Counted from the stretch's first letter, positions 17,586 through 27,592 are shown. The stretch is 64,000 nt of DNA from Thalassospira lucentensis (GCF_001613805.1 NZ_LPVY01000020.1:62001-126000); one strand, 5' to 3'. The notes: generated from the sequence alone by a model not told the origin. Program-made: numbers and translations.

Positions 17586-19232
17586 TCAGTTTCCGCTTGG
17601 CAGGCCGATATTGAAGCCTTCGTTCTTCAGGGCATCGCGTACATAGCTGAAGCGTTGATACTGGCTAAGCGTGATCGGGCCGGTATAGACTTCGCTTTGT
17701 GCCTTGCGCGGCGGGTACTTGATATAGGTTTTCATCAAATCCGCGACTTCCTGGTTGATCACCGGAAGATACCAGGTGCGTTCGGTGTAGTTGTTCATGA
17801 AGATGTCGTAGCGTTCCTGCGGATCTTGCAGGATGTCAAAGATCTGCGGAACCGCAGCGACATAGCTTTCCGGGCCTTTCCAGCCGAGGTTTGAATCAAC
17901 GGCCAGCCCACCAGTGGCGGCACCGTTATCACCCCGCAGGTTGAAGACGGCCTTATAGTGACCGACACGGGCGGCACCCGGGGTCAGTTCGTTTTCGGTG
18001 AAATAGAACCATGCTTCACGTTCCGACTCACCGCTACCTTCCCAGACCGGGGTCATATCGTAACTGTCAAAGATGATCGGCTCGCCTTCCCGGTCTTCTT
18101 TCGGCAGTTCGATACCGGCGACGGATGCAAAGGTTGCCATCAGATCAAGGCCGCCGACAACCGCCGCACTTTTGGTGTCAGGCTCGACATGGCCGGGCCA
18201 GCGAACAATCGCCGGGACGCGGTTGCCGCCTTCACGAACGGTACCTTTGGTGCCACGGAACGGCGTATAACCCGCATCCGGGTAAACGTCCTGCCATGCG
18301 CCGTTATCGGTGGTCCAGAAGACGATGGTGTTGTCTTTCAGTCCCAGCTCGTCGAGCTTGTTGACGATGTTGCCGATGCGCGTGTCAAGTTCAACAACGG
18401 AATCCGCATATTTGGATTTCGAAATCGATTTATGTTCGAAATCGGGATGCGGCATGTTGGGTTGATGCAGCTTCATGAAGTTGACATTGATGAAGAAAGG
18501 CGTGTCGGGTTTCTTTGCCGCTTCTTCAAGGAACTCGACAGTGGCTTTTTCAACATAGCCGTCAAAATAGGGAATACCGACGACACCTTTGTCCGGGGTG
18601 TCGACATACTGGCCGTTGATTTTGAAATCTTCGGTCGGTTTTTCACCGGCCTTGCCGGAAAGTGATCCCTTGGTGACATCAATGAACATCTGGCGAAGGT
18701 CATCGGGCATGTCGGGGAACCAGGTCGGATCGGCATAGGTATAGGCATTGAGGTGGTACAGGCCGACATATTTCATCACGTCATAGCCCTGGGCATTGGG
18801 AAGGGCGTAATCCTCTTCACCCAGATGCCACTTGCCGGTGAAATAGGTATCATAGCCACCGGTTTTCAGAACCGAGGCAAGAGTCCATTCGGCTGCCGGA
18901 AGGCCGCCGCCCTGTCCCTGAAAGGCCACCGTCGTCATGCCCGAACGGTTCGGAATGCGGCCGGTCTGCATGGCTGCACGGCCCGGTGTGCAGCTTGGCT
19001 GGGCATAGAAGGATGTGAACATCATGCCTTCTTCGGCCAGTTTGTCGATATTGGGGGTCGGCATACCGCGGGCCTCGCCGCCCAGATACGGACCGGTATC
19101 GCCATAACCGGTGTCGTCCGAAACAATGAACAGGATATTCGGCTTTTGCGCATTTTGTGCGAATGCCAAGCCCGGCAAGGCAGCGCAGGCAAGTCCTGCG
19201 GCCATCAGGCCCGCTATGATTTTCGGTTGCAT
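17586..19232 (-). CDS. Exported arylsulfatase (type I, formylglycine-dependent)
   Basis: Hydrolyses sulfate esters in the periplasm. 548 residues with a signal peptide (about 1-25, cleavage after AFA). PNILFIVSDDTGYGD supplies the metal-binding Asp pair (D39, D40). C81-T-P-G-R85 is the sulfatase signature in which the Cys becomes formylglycine. FTGKWHLGE and FWTTDNGAW are also present. It is the first gene of an operon with a HAD phosphatase, an FGE and a small exported protein. The FGE is presumably its activator. The physiological substrate is not known. The 428-base upstream region holds its promoter. Confidence 0.93.
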   Translation of the reverse strand: MQPKIIAGLMAAGLACAALPGLAFAQNAQKPNILFIVSDDTGYGDTGPYLGGEARGMPTPNIDKLAEEGMMFTSFYAQPSCTPGRAAMQTGRIPNRSGMTTVAFQGQGGGLPAAEWTLASVLKTGGYDTYFTGKWHLGEEDYALPNAQGYDVMKYVGLYHLNAYTYADPTWFPDMPDDLRQMFIDVTKGSLSGKAGEKPTEDFKINGQYVDTPDKGVVGIPYFDGYVEKATVEFLEEAAKKPDTPFFINVNFMKLHQPNMPHPDFEHKSISKSKYADSVVELDTRIGNIVNKLDELGLKDNTIVFWTTDNGAWQDVYPDAGYTPFRGTKGTVREGGNRVPAIVRWPGHVEPDTKSAAVVGGLDLMATFASVAGIELPKEDREGEPIIFDSYDMTPVWEGSGESEREAWFYFTENELTPGAARVGHYKAVFNLRGDNGAATGGLAVDSNLGWKGPESYVAAVPQIFDILQDPQERYDIFMNNYTERTWYLPVINQEVADLMKTYIKYPPRKAQSEVYTGPITLSQYQRFSYVRDALKNEGFNIGLPSGN

Positions 19233-19660
19233 AGCTGTATAGCTCCCTTCAGTCCGTTAAAACGGGTGGCGGCAAAGCCTCCCTGTGCTCGTGCTCCCAT
19301 TGGGAGACTTAAGGTTTCCACCTGCATTGTTCGGAAACTGTTGCCCTGATGGCGGGATTGCAGCTTCAGGAGTTCCTGGCAGTTCGATTTGCTCTTGCTG
19401 ATTAAGCCGGAGCGGTTCGGCAGCATCCGACAAGGTGACGTTTCTGATACGCTTGAGAGTTATAATTAGTGAAAACCCATAATTGATTATTGGGTCGCCA
19501 CAATAGCTTGGCAAGATGTAAACGATAATTTGTAGTCGATCGTTTTGTTACAGCCGATACGGGCATTTCTGCTGAAGGTGTCGACATCCGCCCAAAGAAA
19601 AAGGGGTGAACTTTCGTTCACCCCTTAAAACCATTTGCGGATCGCCCGCCACGGGCGCAG
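19233..19660. other. Regulatory gap between arylsulfatase and purN
   Basis: No credible gene. The sulfatase-proximal part is partly AT-rich. ACCCA (19475-19479) and TGGGT (19491-19495) flank an AT-rich core TAATTGATTAT, an imperfect dyad that could be a regulator site. The purN terminator occupies the right end. Confidence 0.5.
19598..19626 (-). terminator. Terminator of purM-purN
   Basis: AAGGGGTGAAC (19601-19611) pairs with GTTCACCCCTT (19616-19626), with T residues on the minus strand after the stem. It lies 34 bases beyond the purN stop. Confidence 0.92.
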
Positions 19661-20335
19661 TCAGTTCGGTTCAGGCACCGGATTGATCTGCGCGAAATCG
19701 GGGGCGGAGGCATCCGCAACCGTCACAATCCCGGCATCATCGGTCGAAACCCGGCCTTCGGCGATCCAGCGGATCACCTGCGGATAGATGCGGTGTTCCT
19801 GTTTAAGGATGCGCTGTGCGAGCGTACCCGCATCATCACCGGGCAGGACCGGCACCACGGCCTGCGCAATGATCGGGCCGGAATCAACCTCGGGTACCAC
19901 ATAATGCACCGTGCAGCCGGAATATTTTACCCCGGCATCAAGCGCAGCCTGATGGACATGCAGGCCCTTGAAGCTCGGCAGAAGGGACGGGTGAATATTG
20001 ATCAGGCGACCCTTCCAGCGGGTCACAAAGCTCTCGCTGACCAGACGCAGGTAACCTGCCAGAACCACCAGATCGGCACCGGATTCTTCAATCAGGCTGC
20101 TGACCGTGCTGTCATAGGTCTCGCGACCACCTTCAAAGCCCTTGTGCGAAATGGCTTCGGCCCGGATACCGGCACGGCGCGCACGTTCAAGCCCACCGGC
20201 ATCAGGCTGGTTGGAAAACACCAGAACGATTTCGGCTGGATAATCGGACGCTTTGCAGGCATCAATGATCGCCTGAAGATTCGACCCGCCGCCCGAAACC
20301 AGAACGGCAAGCTTCAGCGGCGTTACTTTTCCCAT
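19661..20335 (-). CDS. purN: Phosphoribosylglycinamide formyltransferase
   Basis: Third step of de novo purine synthesis: transfers formyl from 10-formyl-tetrahydrofolate to GAR. 224 residues. [12 protein letters not shown] binds the phosphate. [19 protein letters not shown] carries the catalytic Asn and His, and [10 protein letters not shown] the catalytic Asp. Its start overlaps the end of purM by 13 bases, the usual purMN arrangement with coupled translation. Confidence 0.95.
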   Translation of the reverse strand: MGKVTPLKLAVLVSGGGSNLQAIIDACKASDYPAEIVLVFSNQPDAGGLERARRAGIRAEAISHKGFEGGRETYDSTVSSLIEESGADLVVLAGYLRLVSESFVTRWKGRLINIHPSLLPSFKGLHVHQAALDAGVKYSGCTVHYVVPEVDSGPIIAQAVVPVLPGDDAGTLAQRILKQEHRIYPQVIRWIAEGRVSTDDAGIVTVADASAPDFAQINPVPEPN

Positions 20336-21396
20336 GCAGCGGCCATGTTCTTGATGATGACCTGCGGGCCATCACCGGCACGCGGGCCGATCACACCGAT
20401 CTGGCTGACGGTTTCGCCGTTTTCACGCAGCAATGCTTCGGCCTCATTGGCCTTATCGGCCGGAACCACAACGCACATGCCAATGCCGCAGTTAAAGGTA
20501 CGCGCCATTTCAACCGACGGAATGCCGCCCTGTTTGGACAGCCATTTGAAAATCGGAAGGAATTCCCAAGTGCTGGCGTCAAACACCGCCGTCAGGTTTT
20601 CCGGCAAAACACGCGGGACGTTTTCGGTCAGACCACCGCCGGTAATATGCGCCAGCGCCTTGACCAGACCGGCCTTATGCGCCGCAAGGCAGCTTTTGAC
20701 ATAGATTTTGGTCGGTTCAAGCAGCGCCTCGCCAACATTTTTGCCCGGTGCAAACGGGGCATCGTCGGCGTAATCAAGCCCGGCAAGTTCAACAACCTTG
20801 CGCACCAGCGAATAACCGTTGGAATGAACACCGCTTGATGCCAGACCAAGGATCACGTCGCCCTCGGCAACGTTGGAACCGTCCAGCAACTCGCCACGTT
20901 CCGCCGCACCGACCGCAAAACCGGCCAGATCATATTCACCGTCCGCATACATGCCCGGCATTTCGGCGGTTTCCCCACCGATCAACGCGCATCCTGCCTG
21001 TTTGCAGCCCTCGGCAATGCCGGCAACAACATCGGTTGCCTTTTCAACGGCAAGTTTGCCGGTGGCAAAGTAATCAAGGAACAGAAGCGGTTCTGCGCCC
21101 TGAACCACAAGGTCATTGACGCTCATGGCGACAAGGTCGATGCCGACGGTATCGTGTTTGTCAGCCAGAAAGGCGACTTTAAGCTTGGTGCCAACACCGT
21201 CGGTGCAGGAAACCAGAACCGGATCATTGTAACCGGCAGCTTTCAGGTCGAACAAAGCGCCGAATCCCCCCAAACCACCGGTAACGCCGGTTCTGCTGGT
21301 TGCTTTGGCCAGCGGTTTGATTGCATCGACAAGGGCATTGCCAGCATCGATATCGACACCGGAGTCCTTATAGGTAAGGCCGTTGGAGGCGGTCAT
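20323..21396 (-). CDS. purM: Phosphoribosylformylglycinamidine cyclo-ligase
   Basis: AIR synthetase, fifth step of purine synthesis, ATP-dependent and cytoplasmic. 357 residues. It begins [22 protein letters not shown]. Family landmarks are [59 protein letters not shown], and [16 protein letters not shown]. First gene of purMN, divergent to a DUF2066 gene. A hairpin followed by a T-rich stretch lies in its leader. Confidence 0.96.
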   Translation of the reverse strand: MTASNGLTYKDSGVDIDAGNALVDAIKPLAKATSRTGVTGGLGGFGALFDLKAAGYNDPVLVSCTDGVGTKLKVAFLADKHDTVGIDLVAMSVNDLVVQGAEPLLFLDYFATGKLAVEKATDVVAGIAEGCKQAGCALIGGETAEMPGMYADGEYDLAGFAVGAAERGELLDGSNVAEGDVILGLASSGVHSNGYSLVRKVVELAGLDYADDAPFAPGKNVGEALLEPTKIYVKSCLAAHKAGLVKALAHITGGGLTENVPRVLPENLTAVFDASTWEFLPIFKWLSKQGGIPSVEMARTFNCGIGMCVVVPADKANEAEALLRENGETVSQIGVIGPRAGDGPQVIIKNMAAAWEK

Positions 21397-21742
21397 TGGG
21401 TGATCCTCGGCTTAAGCGCATGGATAAAACAAAGCGGGAAACCCCGCGTTTTTCATCAGTACGCCCTGACTTCAAATTGTCATTCGCGCGATGTTCCGGG
21501 GCCGGATGAACCTGATACCCGGGAAATACCGCCATAGTGACGCCTTTAATCAGATCGATAACCACAGAAAAAGCGTCATACTGATAAAAAACGCGGGCTT
21601 GATAATTTCCGCTGGGCCGAAAATACTCAAACGCGGGCAATATGCAATGCTCAGGTGCGCATGGGAGAGTTTTCTTTCCAGAATGCTTCACTCGTGCCAC
21701 AAAGAGCATCAAACCATCGAAAAAATGGGCAAAGAGGCAAAC
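21397..21742. other. Divergent gap between purM and the DUF2066 gene
   Basis: No gene. It contains two related 22-25 base segments facing outwards (minus strand 21464-21443, plus strand 21573-21597), both reading GCGT..TACTGAT-A-rich-ACGCGGG. GCGGG (21434-21438)/CCCGC (21443-21447) forms a hairpin with T-rich flanks on both strands about 40 bases before purM. The paired elements probably mark matched divergent promoters or operators. Confidence 0.5.
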
Positions 21743-22867
21743 GTGCTTACAAGACTCAAAAAATTCAGGCTGTTGGCGGGGATCGCCGGACTTTCGGCGT
21801 CCTTATCCTTTCCGGTATTTGCACAGGATATCTTTTCGGTATCGGGCGTGCATGTTGACGAAAGCGCAGAAACCGCCGCAGCCGCACGTGATCAGGCCCT
21901 TGCCATCGGGCAGCGCAAGGCCTTCGAAGAGGTTGTCGCGCGCCTGACATTGCCCGAAGACCGCGCGGGAATTGGCAGCCCCAGCCAGGCCGATATCAAT
22001 AACATGGTGCGCGATTTCGGGGTGTCGAACGAGAAAACATCTTCGGTGCGCTATATCGCGGACATGACGGTGCGGTTCAAGGAAACCGAACTGCGCAACT
22101 ATCTGCGTTTCCGCGATATCCCGTTTGCCGAATTGCAATCCAAGCCGGTGATCGTTGTGCCGGTCTATCATTCGGGCGGTTATACCAGCCTGTGGGATGA
22201 TCCAAACCCGTGGCGCGATATCTGGAGCCGCAATTTCGCATCGGGTGGTCTGGTGCCGGTCAAGGCACCGATTGGCGATTTGCAGGATATCGGCACCGTT
22301 TCGGCCGAGCAGGCGGAAAATGGTGCGGTGGAACGCCTTAACGAACTTGCGCGGCGCTATGGTGCGAATGTTGCCGTTGTCGCCAGTGCCTCGGTTAGCG
22401 GTGAAACCGGATCGGAAACCGTTGACGTGACCGCGACGCGCTATGACACGGGCGGCGCGCCGCAGGTATTTGGCGTGACCGAAACAACCCAGTCGGGCGA
22501 AAGCCTGAACGACACGCTGATACGTGCCGCCAAGGGCGTACAGGATCAGCTTTCTGCCGGGTGGAAACGTGCCAACCTGATCAATTACGGCACCGGTGGG
22601 CAGTTGATGGTGTTCATCCCGATCACCGGGCTTGATGACTGGGCCCGGATCGAGGACCGCATTGTCGGACTGCCCGTCGTTCGTGCCAGCCGGGTTGTGG
22701 CGATGTCGCGCCGCGAAGTGCAGATTTCGGTGGACTATGTCGGTTCGATCGATCAGTTCCGGACCGCATTGGCACAGCAGAATTTAAGCCTGAGCCAGAT
22801 GGGCGAACTTTGGTTTATCCAGCCAGCCGGTTCGGATCGTTTGCAAAGCCTGTCGATCGGCGGATAA
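21743..22867 (+). CDS. DUF2066 domain exported protein
   Basis: A protein of about 374 residues. GTG 21743 is preferred because AAAGAGG lies just upstream and the product then has a clean Sec signal peptide (LTRLKKFRLLAGIAGLSASLSFPVFA). ATG 21725 is the alternative. The body shows the DUF2066 pattern: AARDQALAIGQRKAFEEVVARLTLPE, then FRDIPFAELQSKPVIVVPVY. It is likely a periplasmic protein with a TolB/DUF2066-type fold; function unknown. Followed 99 bases on by an AI-2E family permease. Confidence 0.8.
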   Translation: MLTRLKKFRLLAGIAGLSASLSFPVFAQDIFSVSGVHVDESAETAAAARDQALAIGQRKAFEEVVARLTLPEDRAGIGSPSQADINNMVRDFGVSNEKTSSVRYIADMTVRFKETELRNYLRFRDIPFAELQSKPVIVVPVYHSGGYTSLWDDPNPWRDIWSRNFASGGLVPVKAPIGDLQDIGTVSAEQAENGAVERLNELARRYGANVAVVASASVSGETGSETVDVTATRYDTGGAPQVFGVTETTQSGESLNDTLIRAAKGVQDQLSAGWKRANLINYGTGGQLMVFIPITGLDDWARIEDRIVGLPVVRASRVVAMSRREVQISVDYVGSIDQFRTALAQQNLSLSQMGELWFIQPAGSDRLQSLSIGG

Positions 22868-22966
22868 TTCCGCCGGTCTTTTTATCATGCAGGATGTACC
22901 GCAGATATCTGAGGGGGCGGGCATCATCAAGGCAGCATGACAGCGAAACAAGGGGGTTAAACGGAC

Positions 22967-24064
22967 ATGACCATCCGGCAGCAGGCACGTTTCTGGCTGA
23001 TTTTCATTGTCGGTTTTTTCCTACTGATCTGGTTGTTTTCCAGCATCCTGTTGCCGTTTGTTGCTGGGATGGCAATTGCCTATTTCCTTGATCCGCTGGC
23101 CGACCGGTTGGAAGAACGCGGATTTAACCGGACGCTGGCAACCACGGTCATCACGGTTCTGTTTTTCCTGATTTTCATTTTCGTCCTGTTGCTGATCGTG
23201 CCGATGATCGGCAACCAGCTTGCCGGTTTCCTTGAAAGGCTGCCGGGCTATATCGATACGCTGCGCAATACCATTCTGCCTCATATCCAGCATATCGTTG
23301 ACCGGGTTGCCCCGGAAACGCTGCAAAACATATCGGACTCGGCCAAGGGGCAGACGGCCAATGCCATCAAGTGGGTTGGCAATATCCTGACCAATGTGTT
23401 GTCGGGCGGATTGGCGTTGCTGAATTTCCTGAGTTTGCTGTTCATTACCCCGGTTGTGGCATTTTACCTTTTGCGCGACTGGGACAAGATCGTTGCCAAG
23501 GTCGATGGCTATCTGCCGCGCCGTTCGGCAAAGGATATCCGACAGTGCGCGCGCGAAATCGATGAAACCCTGGCGGGCTTTGTACGTGGGCAATCGACGG
23601 TCTGCATGCTGCTGGGGCTTTTCTACGCGATTGGACTAAGCCTTGTGGGGCTGGAATTCGGCTTTGTCATCGGCTTGATGACCGGGCTTGTATCCTTTGT
23701 GCCCTATGTCGGGATGATTGCCGGTTTTGCCGTCGGAATGGGGGTCGCGCTTGCACAATTCGGGGTCAGTGTCGATCTGGCGCTGGTGGCCCTTGTGTTC
23801 GGGGCGGGGCAGTTGATGGAAGGCAATTTCCTGACGCCGAAGCTGGTCGGCGACAAGGTTGGTCTGCATGCGGTCTGGGTGATGTTTGCCTTGCTGGCCG
23901 GGGGGGCGGTTTTCGGATTGCTCGGTGTGATGCTGGCCGTGCCGGTGGCCGCTGTGATCGGTGTGCTTGTGCGATATGGTTTAAGGCAGTATCTCGGGAG
24001 CCGGTTATATGATCACGGCCCGGACAATCCGGCCTATGATCCGTTAAAAGACGCCGAGAATTGA
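22967..24064 (+). CDS. AI-2E family transporter (PerM/YhhT-like)
   Basis: An inner-membrane protein of 365 residues with about eight hydrophobic segments in the family pattern. The segment LRDWDKIVAKVDGYLPR and the central IDETLAGFVRGQSTVCMLLGLFYAIGLSLVGLEFG are diagnostic. Members export autoinducer-2 or act as Na+/H+ antiporters; the substrate here is not evident. Followed 34 bases on by hdaA, a neighbourhood common in alphaproteobacteria. Confidence 0.9.
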   Translation: MTIRQQARFWLIFIVGFFLLIWLFSSILLPFVAGMAIAYFLDPLADRLEERGFNRTLATTVITVLFFLIFIFVLLLIVPMIGNQLAGFLERLPGYIDTLRNTILPHIQHIVDRVAPETLQNISDSAKGQTANAIKWVGNILTNVLSGGLALLNFLSLLFITPVVAFYLLRDWDKIVAKVDGYLPRRSAKDIRQCAREIDETLAGFVRGQSTVCMLLGLFYAIGLSLVGLEFGFVIGLMTGLVSFVPYVGMIAGFAVGMGVALAQFGVSVDLALVALVFGAGQLMEGNFLTPKLVGDKVGLHAVWVMFALLAGGAVFGLLGVMLAVPVAAVIGVLVRYGLRQYLGSRLYDHGPDNPAYDPLKDAEN

Positions 24065-24098
24065 GTTCACAGTGACCCGCGCGATCAAAAAGACGACC

Positions 24099-24818
24099 AT
24101 GGATGATACGCTGGCGGCACCCGAAAAGGGGCCGGATGGTGGATCGCCGGAATTTTCGCCACAGCAATTGCCGCTGGCGCTGGAACTGCGCCCGGCATTG
24201 GGGCGGGCCGATTTCATGGTCGCTGATTGCAATCGCGAAGCCGTTTCCTGGATCGATCACTGGCCCGATTGGCCGGTGCCCGCCCTTTGCCTTTATGGTC
24301 CGCGCGGATCGGGCAAAAGCCACCTTGCGGAAGTATGGCGGGCACGCTCGGCCGCGTTAAGCGTATCGGGGCATGACCTTGTCGGGGCGAACCCGGACGT
24401 GCTTCTGGGCGATGCCACCGGGCTTGTGATCGAGGATGCCGATCTTGGCCTCGACGAGACGGTGTGCTTCCATCTTTACAATATGCTCAAGGAACGCGGC
24501 GGGCATTTGCTGATGACCGCACAGCAACCCCCGGCGCGCTGGAAAGTCGATCTGCCGGATCTGAAATCACGGCTGGGGGCGGCACTGGTCTGCGAGATTT
24601 CCCCGCCTGATGACGACCTGATGGTCGGGCTTCTGATCAAGCTGTTTGCCGACCGGCAGATGGCACCAGGCCCGCAGATCATTGCCTATATCCTGCCGCG
24701 GATCGAACGCAGCTTTGTCGCGCTGACCGAACTGGTCGCGGCCATTGACCGGCAGGCATTGGCGCAAAAGCGCGCGGTGACATTGCCGCTGGTCCGCTCT
24801 GTGATGGATGCTCAATAA
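24099..24818 (+). CDS. hdaA: DnaA-related regulatory ATPase HdaA
   Basis: A homologue of Hda, which with the beta clamp stimulates ATP hydrolysis on DnaA and prevents re-initiation of replication. About 239 residues: the AAA+ part of DnaA without the DNA-binding domain. An N-terminal QLPLAL fits a clamp-binding motif. Walker A is GPRGSGKSH; the Walker B region is LVIEDADLG; sensor regions follow. ATG 24099 is preferred to GTG 24072, neither having a strong ribosome site. Some degenerate DnaA-like proteins are also called chromosomal replication protein; the absent domain IV argues for HdaA. Confidence 0.85.
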   Translation: MDDTLAAPEKGPDGGSPEFSPQQLPLALELRPALGRADFMVADCNREAVSWIDHWPDWPVPALCLYGPRGSGKSHLAEVWRARSAALSVSGHDLVGANPDVLLGDATGLVIEDADLGLDETVCFHLYNMLKERGGHLLMTAQQPPARWKVDLPDLKSRLGAALVCEISPPDDDLMVGLLIKLFADRQMAPGPQIIAYILPRIERSFVALTELVAAIDRQALAQKRAVTLPLVRSVMDAQ

Positions 24819-24907
24819 ATCCCGATCCCGGGCAGACGCATTTTCGATAGGCGATGCAAGCTGTTAGGCGTTATATTGGCCCGATTGAAAATTACCGGAT
24901 AGTGCAT

Positions 24908-25444
24908 GTGACGACGCGCAAGACCAAGGTTAAACCGTCCCTTAAATCCAAGACCGATGCCCTGATCAGTGCGGGGCATGTGCTGGGCTGGCGCGAATGG
25001 ATCGGATTTCCGGATTTCGACGTACCCTTCATGAAGGCCAAGGTCGATACCGGGGCGCGGACATCGTCGCTGCATGCGTTAAATCCGCGTGTCATTGATC
25101 GCGATAATCAAAAATTCGTAAAATTCATCTTGCCGCATTACCGCGGTGACGGGCATGGTCGTATTGAGTGCATGGCACCGCTGGTTGAAACGCGCGAGAT
25201 TCGCAGTTCAAACGGCGAGGCCGAAGAACGCTATGTCATTTCGACCCATATTGCCGTCGGGCATCATAAAATCCGGGTCGAGATTTCACTGGCAAACCGT
25301 TCGTTGATGGGCTTTCCCATGCTGTTGGGGCGGACCGCGATGAAGGCAGGAAGATTTTTGGTTCAACCGTCGAAATCTTATCTGGCGGGGAAACCGGAAC
25401 AGGTTTATACGGCGCTGAAATCCGACACTGTTTCGGAACAATGA
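24908..25444 (+). CDS. RimB-like retropepsin family protein (putative ATP-dependent zinc protease)
   Basis: A protein of about 178 residues with the family core GWREWIGFPDFDVPFMKAKVDTGARTSSLHA, where DTGA is the aspartic-protease-like active site, and LGRTAMKAGRFLVQPSKSYL near the end. In Pseudomonas the related RimB works with RimK on C-terminal glutamate tails. The start is uncertain: GTG 24908 is used because a promoter-like TATATT lies inside the longer frame from ATG 24854. Its basic N-terminus (RKTKVKPSLKSK) is longer than usual. Directly upstream of rimK. Confidence 0.75.
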   Translation: MTTRKTKVKPSLKSKTDALISAGHVLGWREWIGFPDFDVPFMKAKVDTGARTSSLHALNPRVIDRDNQKFVKFILPHYRGDGHGRIECMAPLVETREIRSSNGEAEERYVISTHIAVGHHKIRVEISLANRSLMGFPMLLGRTAMKAGRFLVQPSKSYLAGKPEQVYTALKSDTVSEQ

Positions 25445-25505
25445 TCCGACGCTGTCGTTGAACTTTCGACACATTCAGTAACGCTCGACCACGGGAGTCC
25501 ATTGC

Positions 25506-26411
25506 ATGAAGATCGCAATGCTTGCGCGCAATCCTAATCTGTACTCCCACAAACGGCTGGTCGAGGCGGCCGAAAGTCGCGGGCACGAAATCGATGTGAT
25601 CAACACGCTGCGCGTCACGATGAACATCACCTCCCTTAAACCCGAAGTCTATTACGGCGGCCAGAAACTGAGCGGCTATGACGCGGTCATTCCGCGTATC
25701 GGTGTTTCGGTTACGTTTTTCGGACTGGCGGTGTTGCGCCAGTTTGAAATGATGGGCGTTTATCCGTTAAACGAATCCGTGGCGATTGGCCGGTCGCGCG
25801 ACAAGCTGCGCTCCCTGCAGATCCTGTCGCGGCGTGGTGTCGGCCTGCCGGTGACGGCCTTTGCCCATGATCCGAAAAAAACTGACGAGGTGCTTTCCAT
25901 CGTTGGCGGTGCGCCGGTGGTGATCAAGCTTCTCGAAGGTACCCAGGGCATTGGCGTGGTTCTTGGCGAAACCGAAAAATCCGCCAAATCCGTGATCGAG
26001 GCCTTCCGTGGTGCCAATGTCGATATCATGGTGCAGGAATTCATCAAGGAAGCGGGCAATACCGATATTCGCTGCTTTGTGATTGGTGGCAAGGTCGTTG
26101 CCAGCATGGAACGCAAGGGGGCCGAGGGCGATTTCCGGTCCAACATTCATCGCGGCGGTTCGGCGCGGTCCGTGCGTATTACTCCGCAGGAACGCGCAAC
26201 AGCAGTTGAAGCCGCCAAGGCGATGGGGCTAAATGTCTGTGGTGTCGATATTCTTCGCTCCAACCACGGTCCGGTGGTGATGGAAGTCAATTCATCACCC
26301 GGTCTGGAAGGCATCGAAGGCGCAACCGGCAAGGACATTGCCGGGATGATTATCGATTTCATGGAAAAGGATTACCGCCCCGGCAAGGTGCGGACCAAAG
26401 GCAAGGGATAA
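25506..26411 (+). CDS. rimK: RimK family alpha-L-glutamate ligase
   Basis: ATP-grasp ligase that adds glutamates to protein C-termini; ribosomal protein S6 is the known target in E. coli. 301 residues, the usual length. [26 protein letters not shown] at the N-terminus, [28 protein letters not shown] and [23 protein letters not shown] are all canonical. GGGAG lies eight bases before the ATG. It sits between a RimB-like protease and an AstE/AspA-like hydrolase, so reversible glutamate-tail editing is the likely theme. Confidence 0.92.
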   Translation: MKIAMLARNPNLYSHKRLVEAAESRGHEIDVINTLRVTMNITSLKPEVYYGGQKLSGYDAVIPRIGVSVTFFGLAVLRQFEMMGVYPLNESVAIGRSRDKLRSLQILSRRGVGLPVTAFAHDPKKTDEVLSIVGGAPVVIKLLEGTQGIGVVLGETEKSAKSVIEAFRGANVDIMVQEFIKEAGNTDIRCFVIGGKVVASMERKGAEGDFRSNIHRGGSARSVRITPQERATAVEAAKAMGLNVCGVDILRSNHGPVVMEVNSSPGLEGIEGATGKDIAGMIIDFMEKDYRPGKVRTKGKG

Positions 26412-26414
26412 ACT

Positions 26415-27503
26415 GTGAACGAGATCGGGAAAAAAGTATCCAAAGCCAAATCGGCAAAGGTCGCCAGAACCCCGGACTTCGAGATTGGCGGCAAAAAAGT
26501 CCCCGCCGGGACCCGCCAGATCGTTGATATTCCGATCTCGCTTTTATCCAATCACACGCCGGTTAATCTGACGGTCAATGTGGTGCATGGCAAACGGCCC
26601 GGTCCGGTTCTGTTCGTCAGTGGTGCCGTGCATGGCGATGAAATCGTCGGGGTGGAGGTCATCCGCCGCGTTCTGAAATCGCCCGCCCTTCGCGGCATGC
26701 ATGGTACGTTGCTGGCGGTGCCGGTCGTCAATGCGTTCGGCTTTTTGAACCATACGCGCTATCTGCCTGACCGCCGTGATCTTAACCGGTGTTTCCCCGG
26801 TCATTCGGCGGGGTCGCTTGCCGCACAGCTTGCCCATCTTTTCCTGACCGAAATTGTCGAAAAATCCGACTTCGGCATTGATCTTCATTCGGCAGCCGTG
26901 AACCGCGTCAACCTGCCCCAGATCAGGGTCAATGACGATGATCAAGACATTATGGCCTATGCCGAGGCTTTTGGTGCGCCGATCATCCTGACCAGCCCGC
27001 TTCGCGAAGGATCGCTGCGCCAGGCCGGCAAAGAGGCCAAAGTCCCGATCCTGCTCTATGAGGCGGGCGAGGGGCTCCGGTTTGATGAAATGTCGATCCG
27101 GGCCGGGGTTTCGGGGGTTTTGCGTGTGATGCGCAAGCTTGGCATGACATCGGGCCGCTCTATCCGCGACCCGAAAGTTGCCCCCTTCAAATCATCCAGC
27201 AGCCATTGGCTGCGCGCGCCTGTCGGTGGGATTTTGCGGACGTTCAAGATCGCGGGCGAATTTGTCCACGAGGGCGACGTGGTCGCCGCCGTTTCCGACC
27301 CGTTCGGTCTTCGCGATGCCGAGGTGGTGGCGAAACATGCCGGGCTGATCATCGGGCGGACCAATCTGCCCATCGTCAATCAGGGCGATGCGCTTTTCCA
27401 TGTGGCGGCGATCAAACGGTCATCGGAATTGCAGGAACGCATGGATGCCATCGAAACCCATCTGCAATCCGATCCGTTGCTTGACGAGGATGAAATCATC
27501 TGA
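26415..27503 (+). CDS. Succinylglutamate desuccinylase / aspartoacylase family hydrolase
   Basis: A zinc-dependent M14-like amidohydrolase of 362 residues. Metal and substrate motifs: GAVHGDEIVG (His and Glu), RDLNRCFPG (Arg), GIDLHSAA (second His). The C-terminal third is a separate beta-rich domain (APVGGILRTFKIAGEFVHEGDVVAAVSDPFG, lipoyl-like). GTG start 26415 is four bases after the rimK stop, with AAGGG upstream, so translation is coupled. Substrate unknown; given rimK, removal of glutamyl groups is a reasonable guess. Confidence 0.85.
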   Translation: MNEIGKKVSKAKSAKVARTPDFEIGGKKVPAGTRQIVDIPISLLSNHTPVNLTVNVVHGKRPGPVLFVSGAVHGDEIVGVEVIRRVLKSPALRGMHGTLLAVPVVNAFGFLNHTRYLPDRRDLNRCFPGHSAGSLAAQLAHLFLTEIVEKSDFGIDLHSAAVNRVNLPQIRVNDDDQDIMAYAEAFGAPIILTSPLREGSLRQAGKEAKVPILLYEAGEGLRFDEMSIRAGVSGVLRVMRKLGMTSGRSIRDPKVAPFKSSSSHWLRAPVGGILRTFKIAGEFVHEGDVVAAVSDPFGLRDAEVVAKHAGLIIGRTNLPIVNQGDALFHVAAIKRSSELQERMDAIETHLQSDPLLDEDEII

Positions 27504-27592
27504 GGCGGTGGGTTTTCCGTGATTTTTACGCATGATAGCTGCCATATCGAAGCTACTGGCGGATCACGCCCGGCAATGTTATAGCAAGGTTT

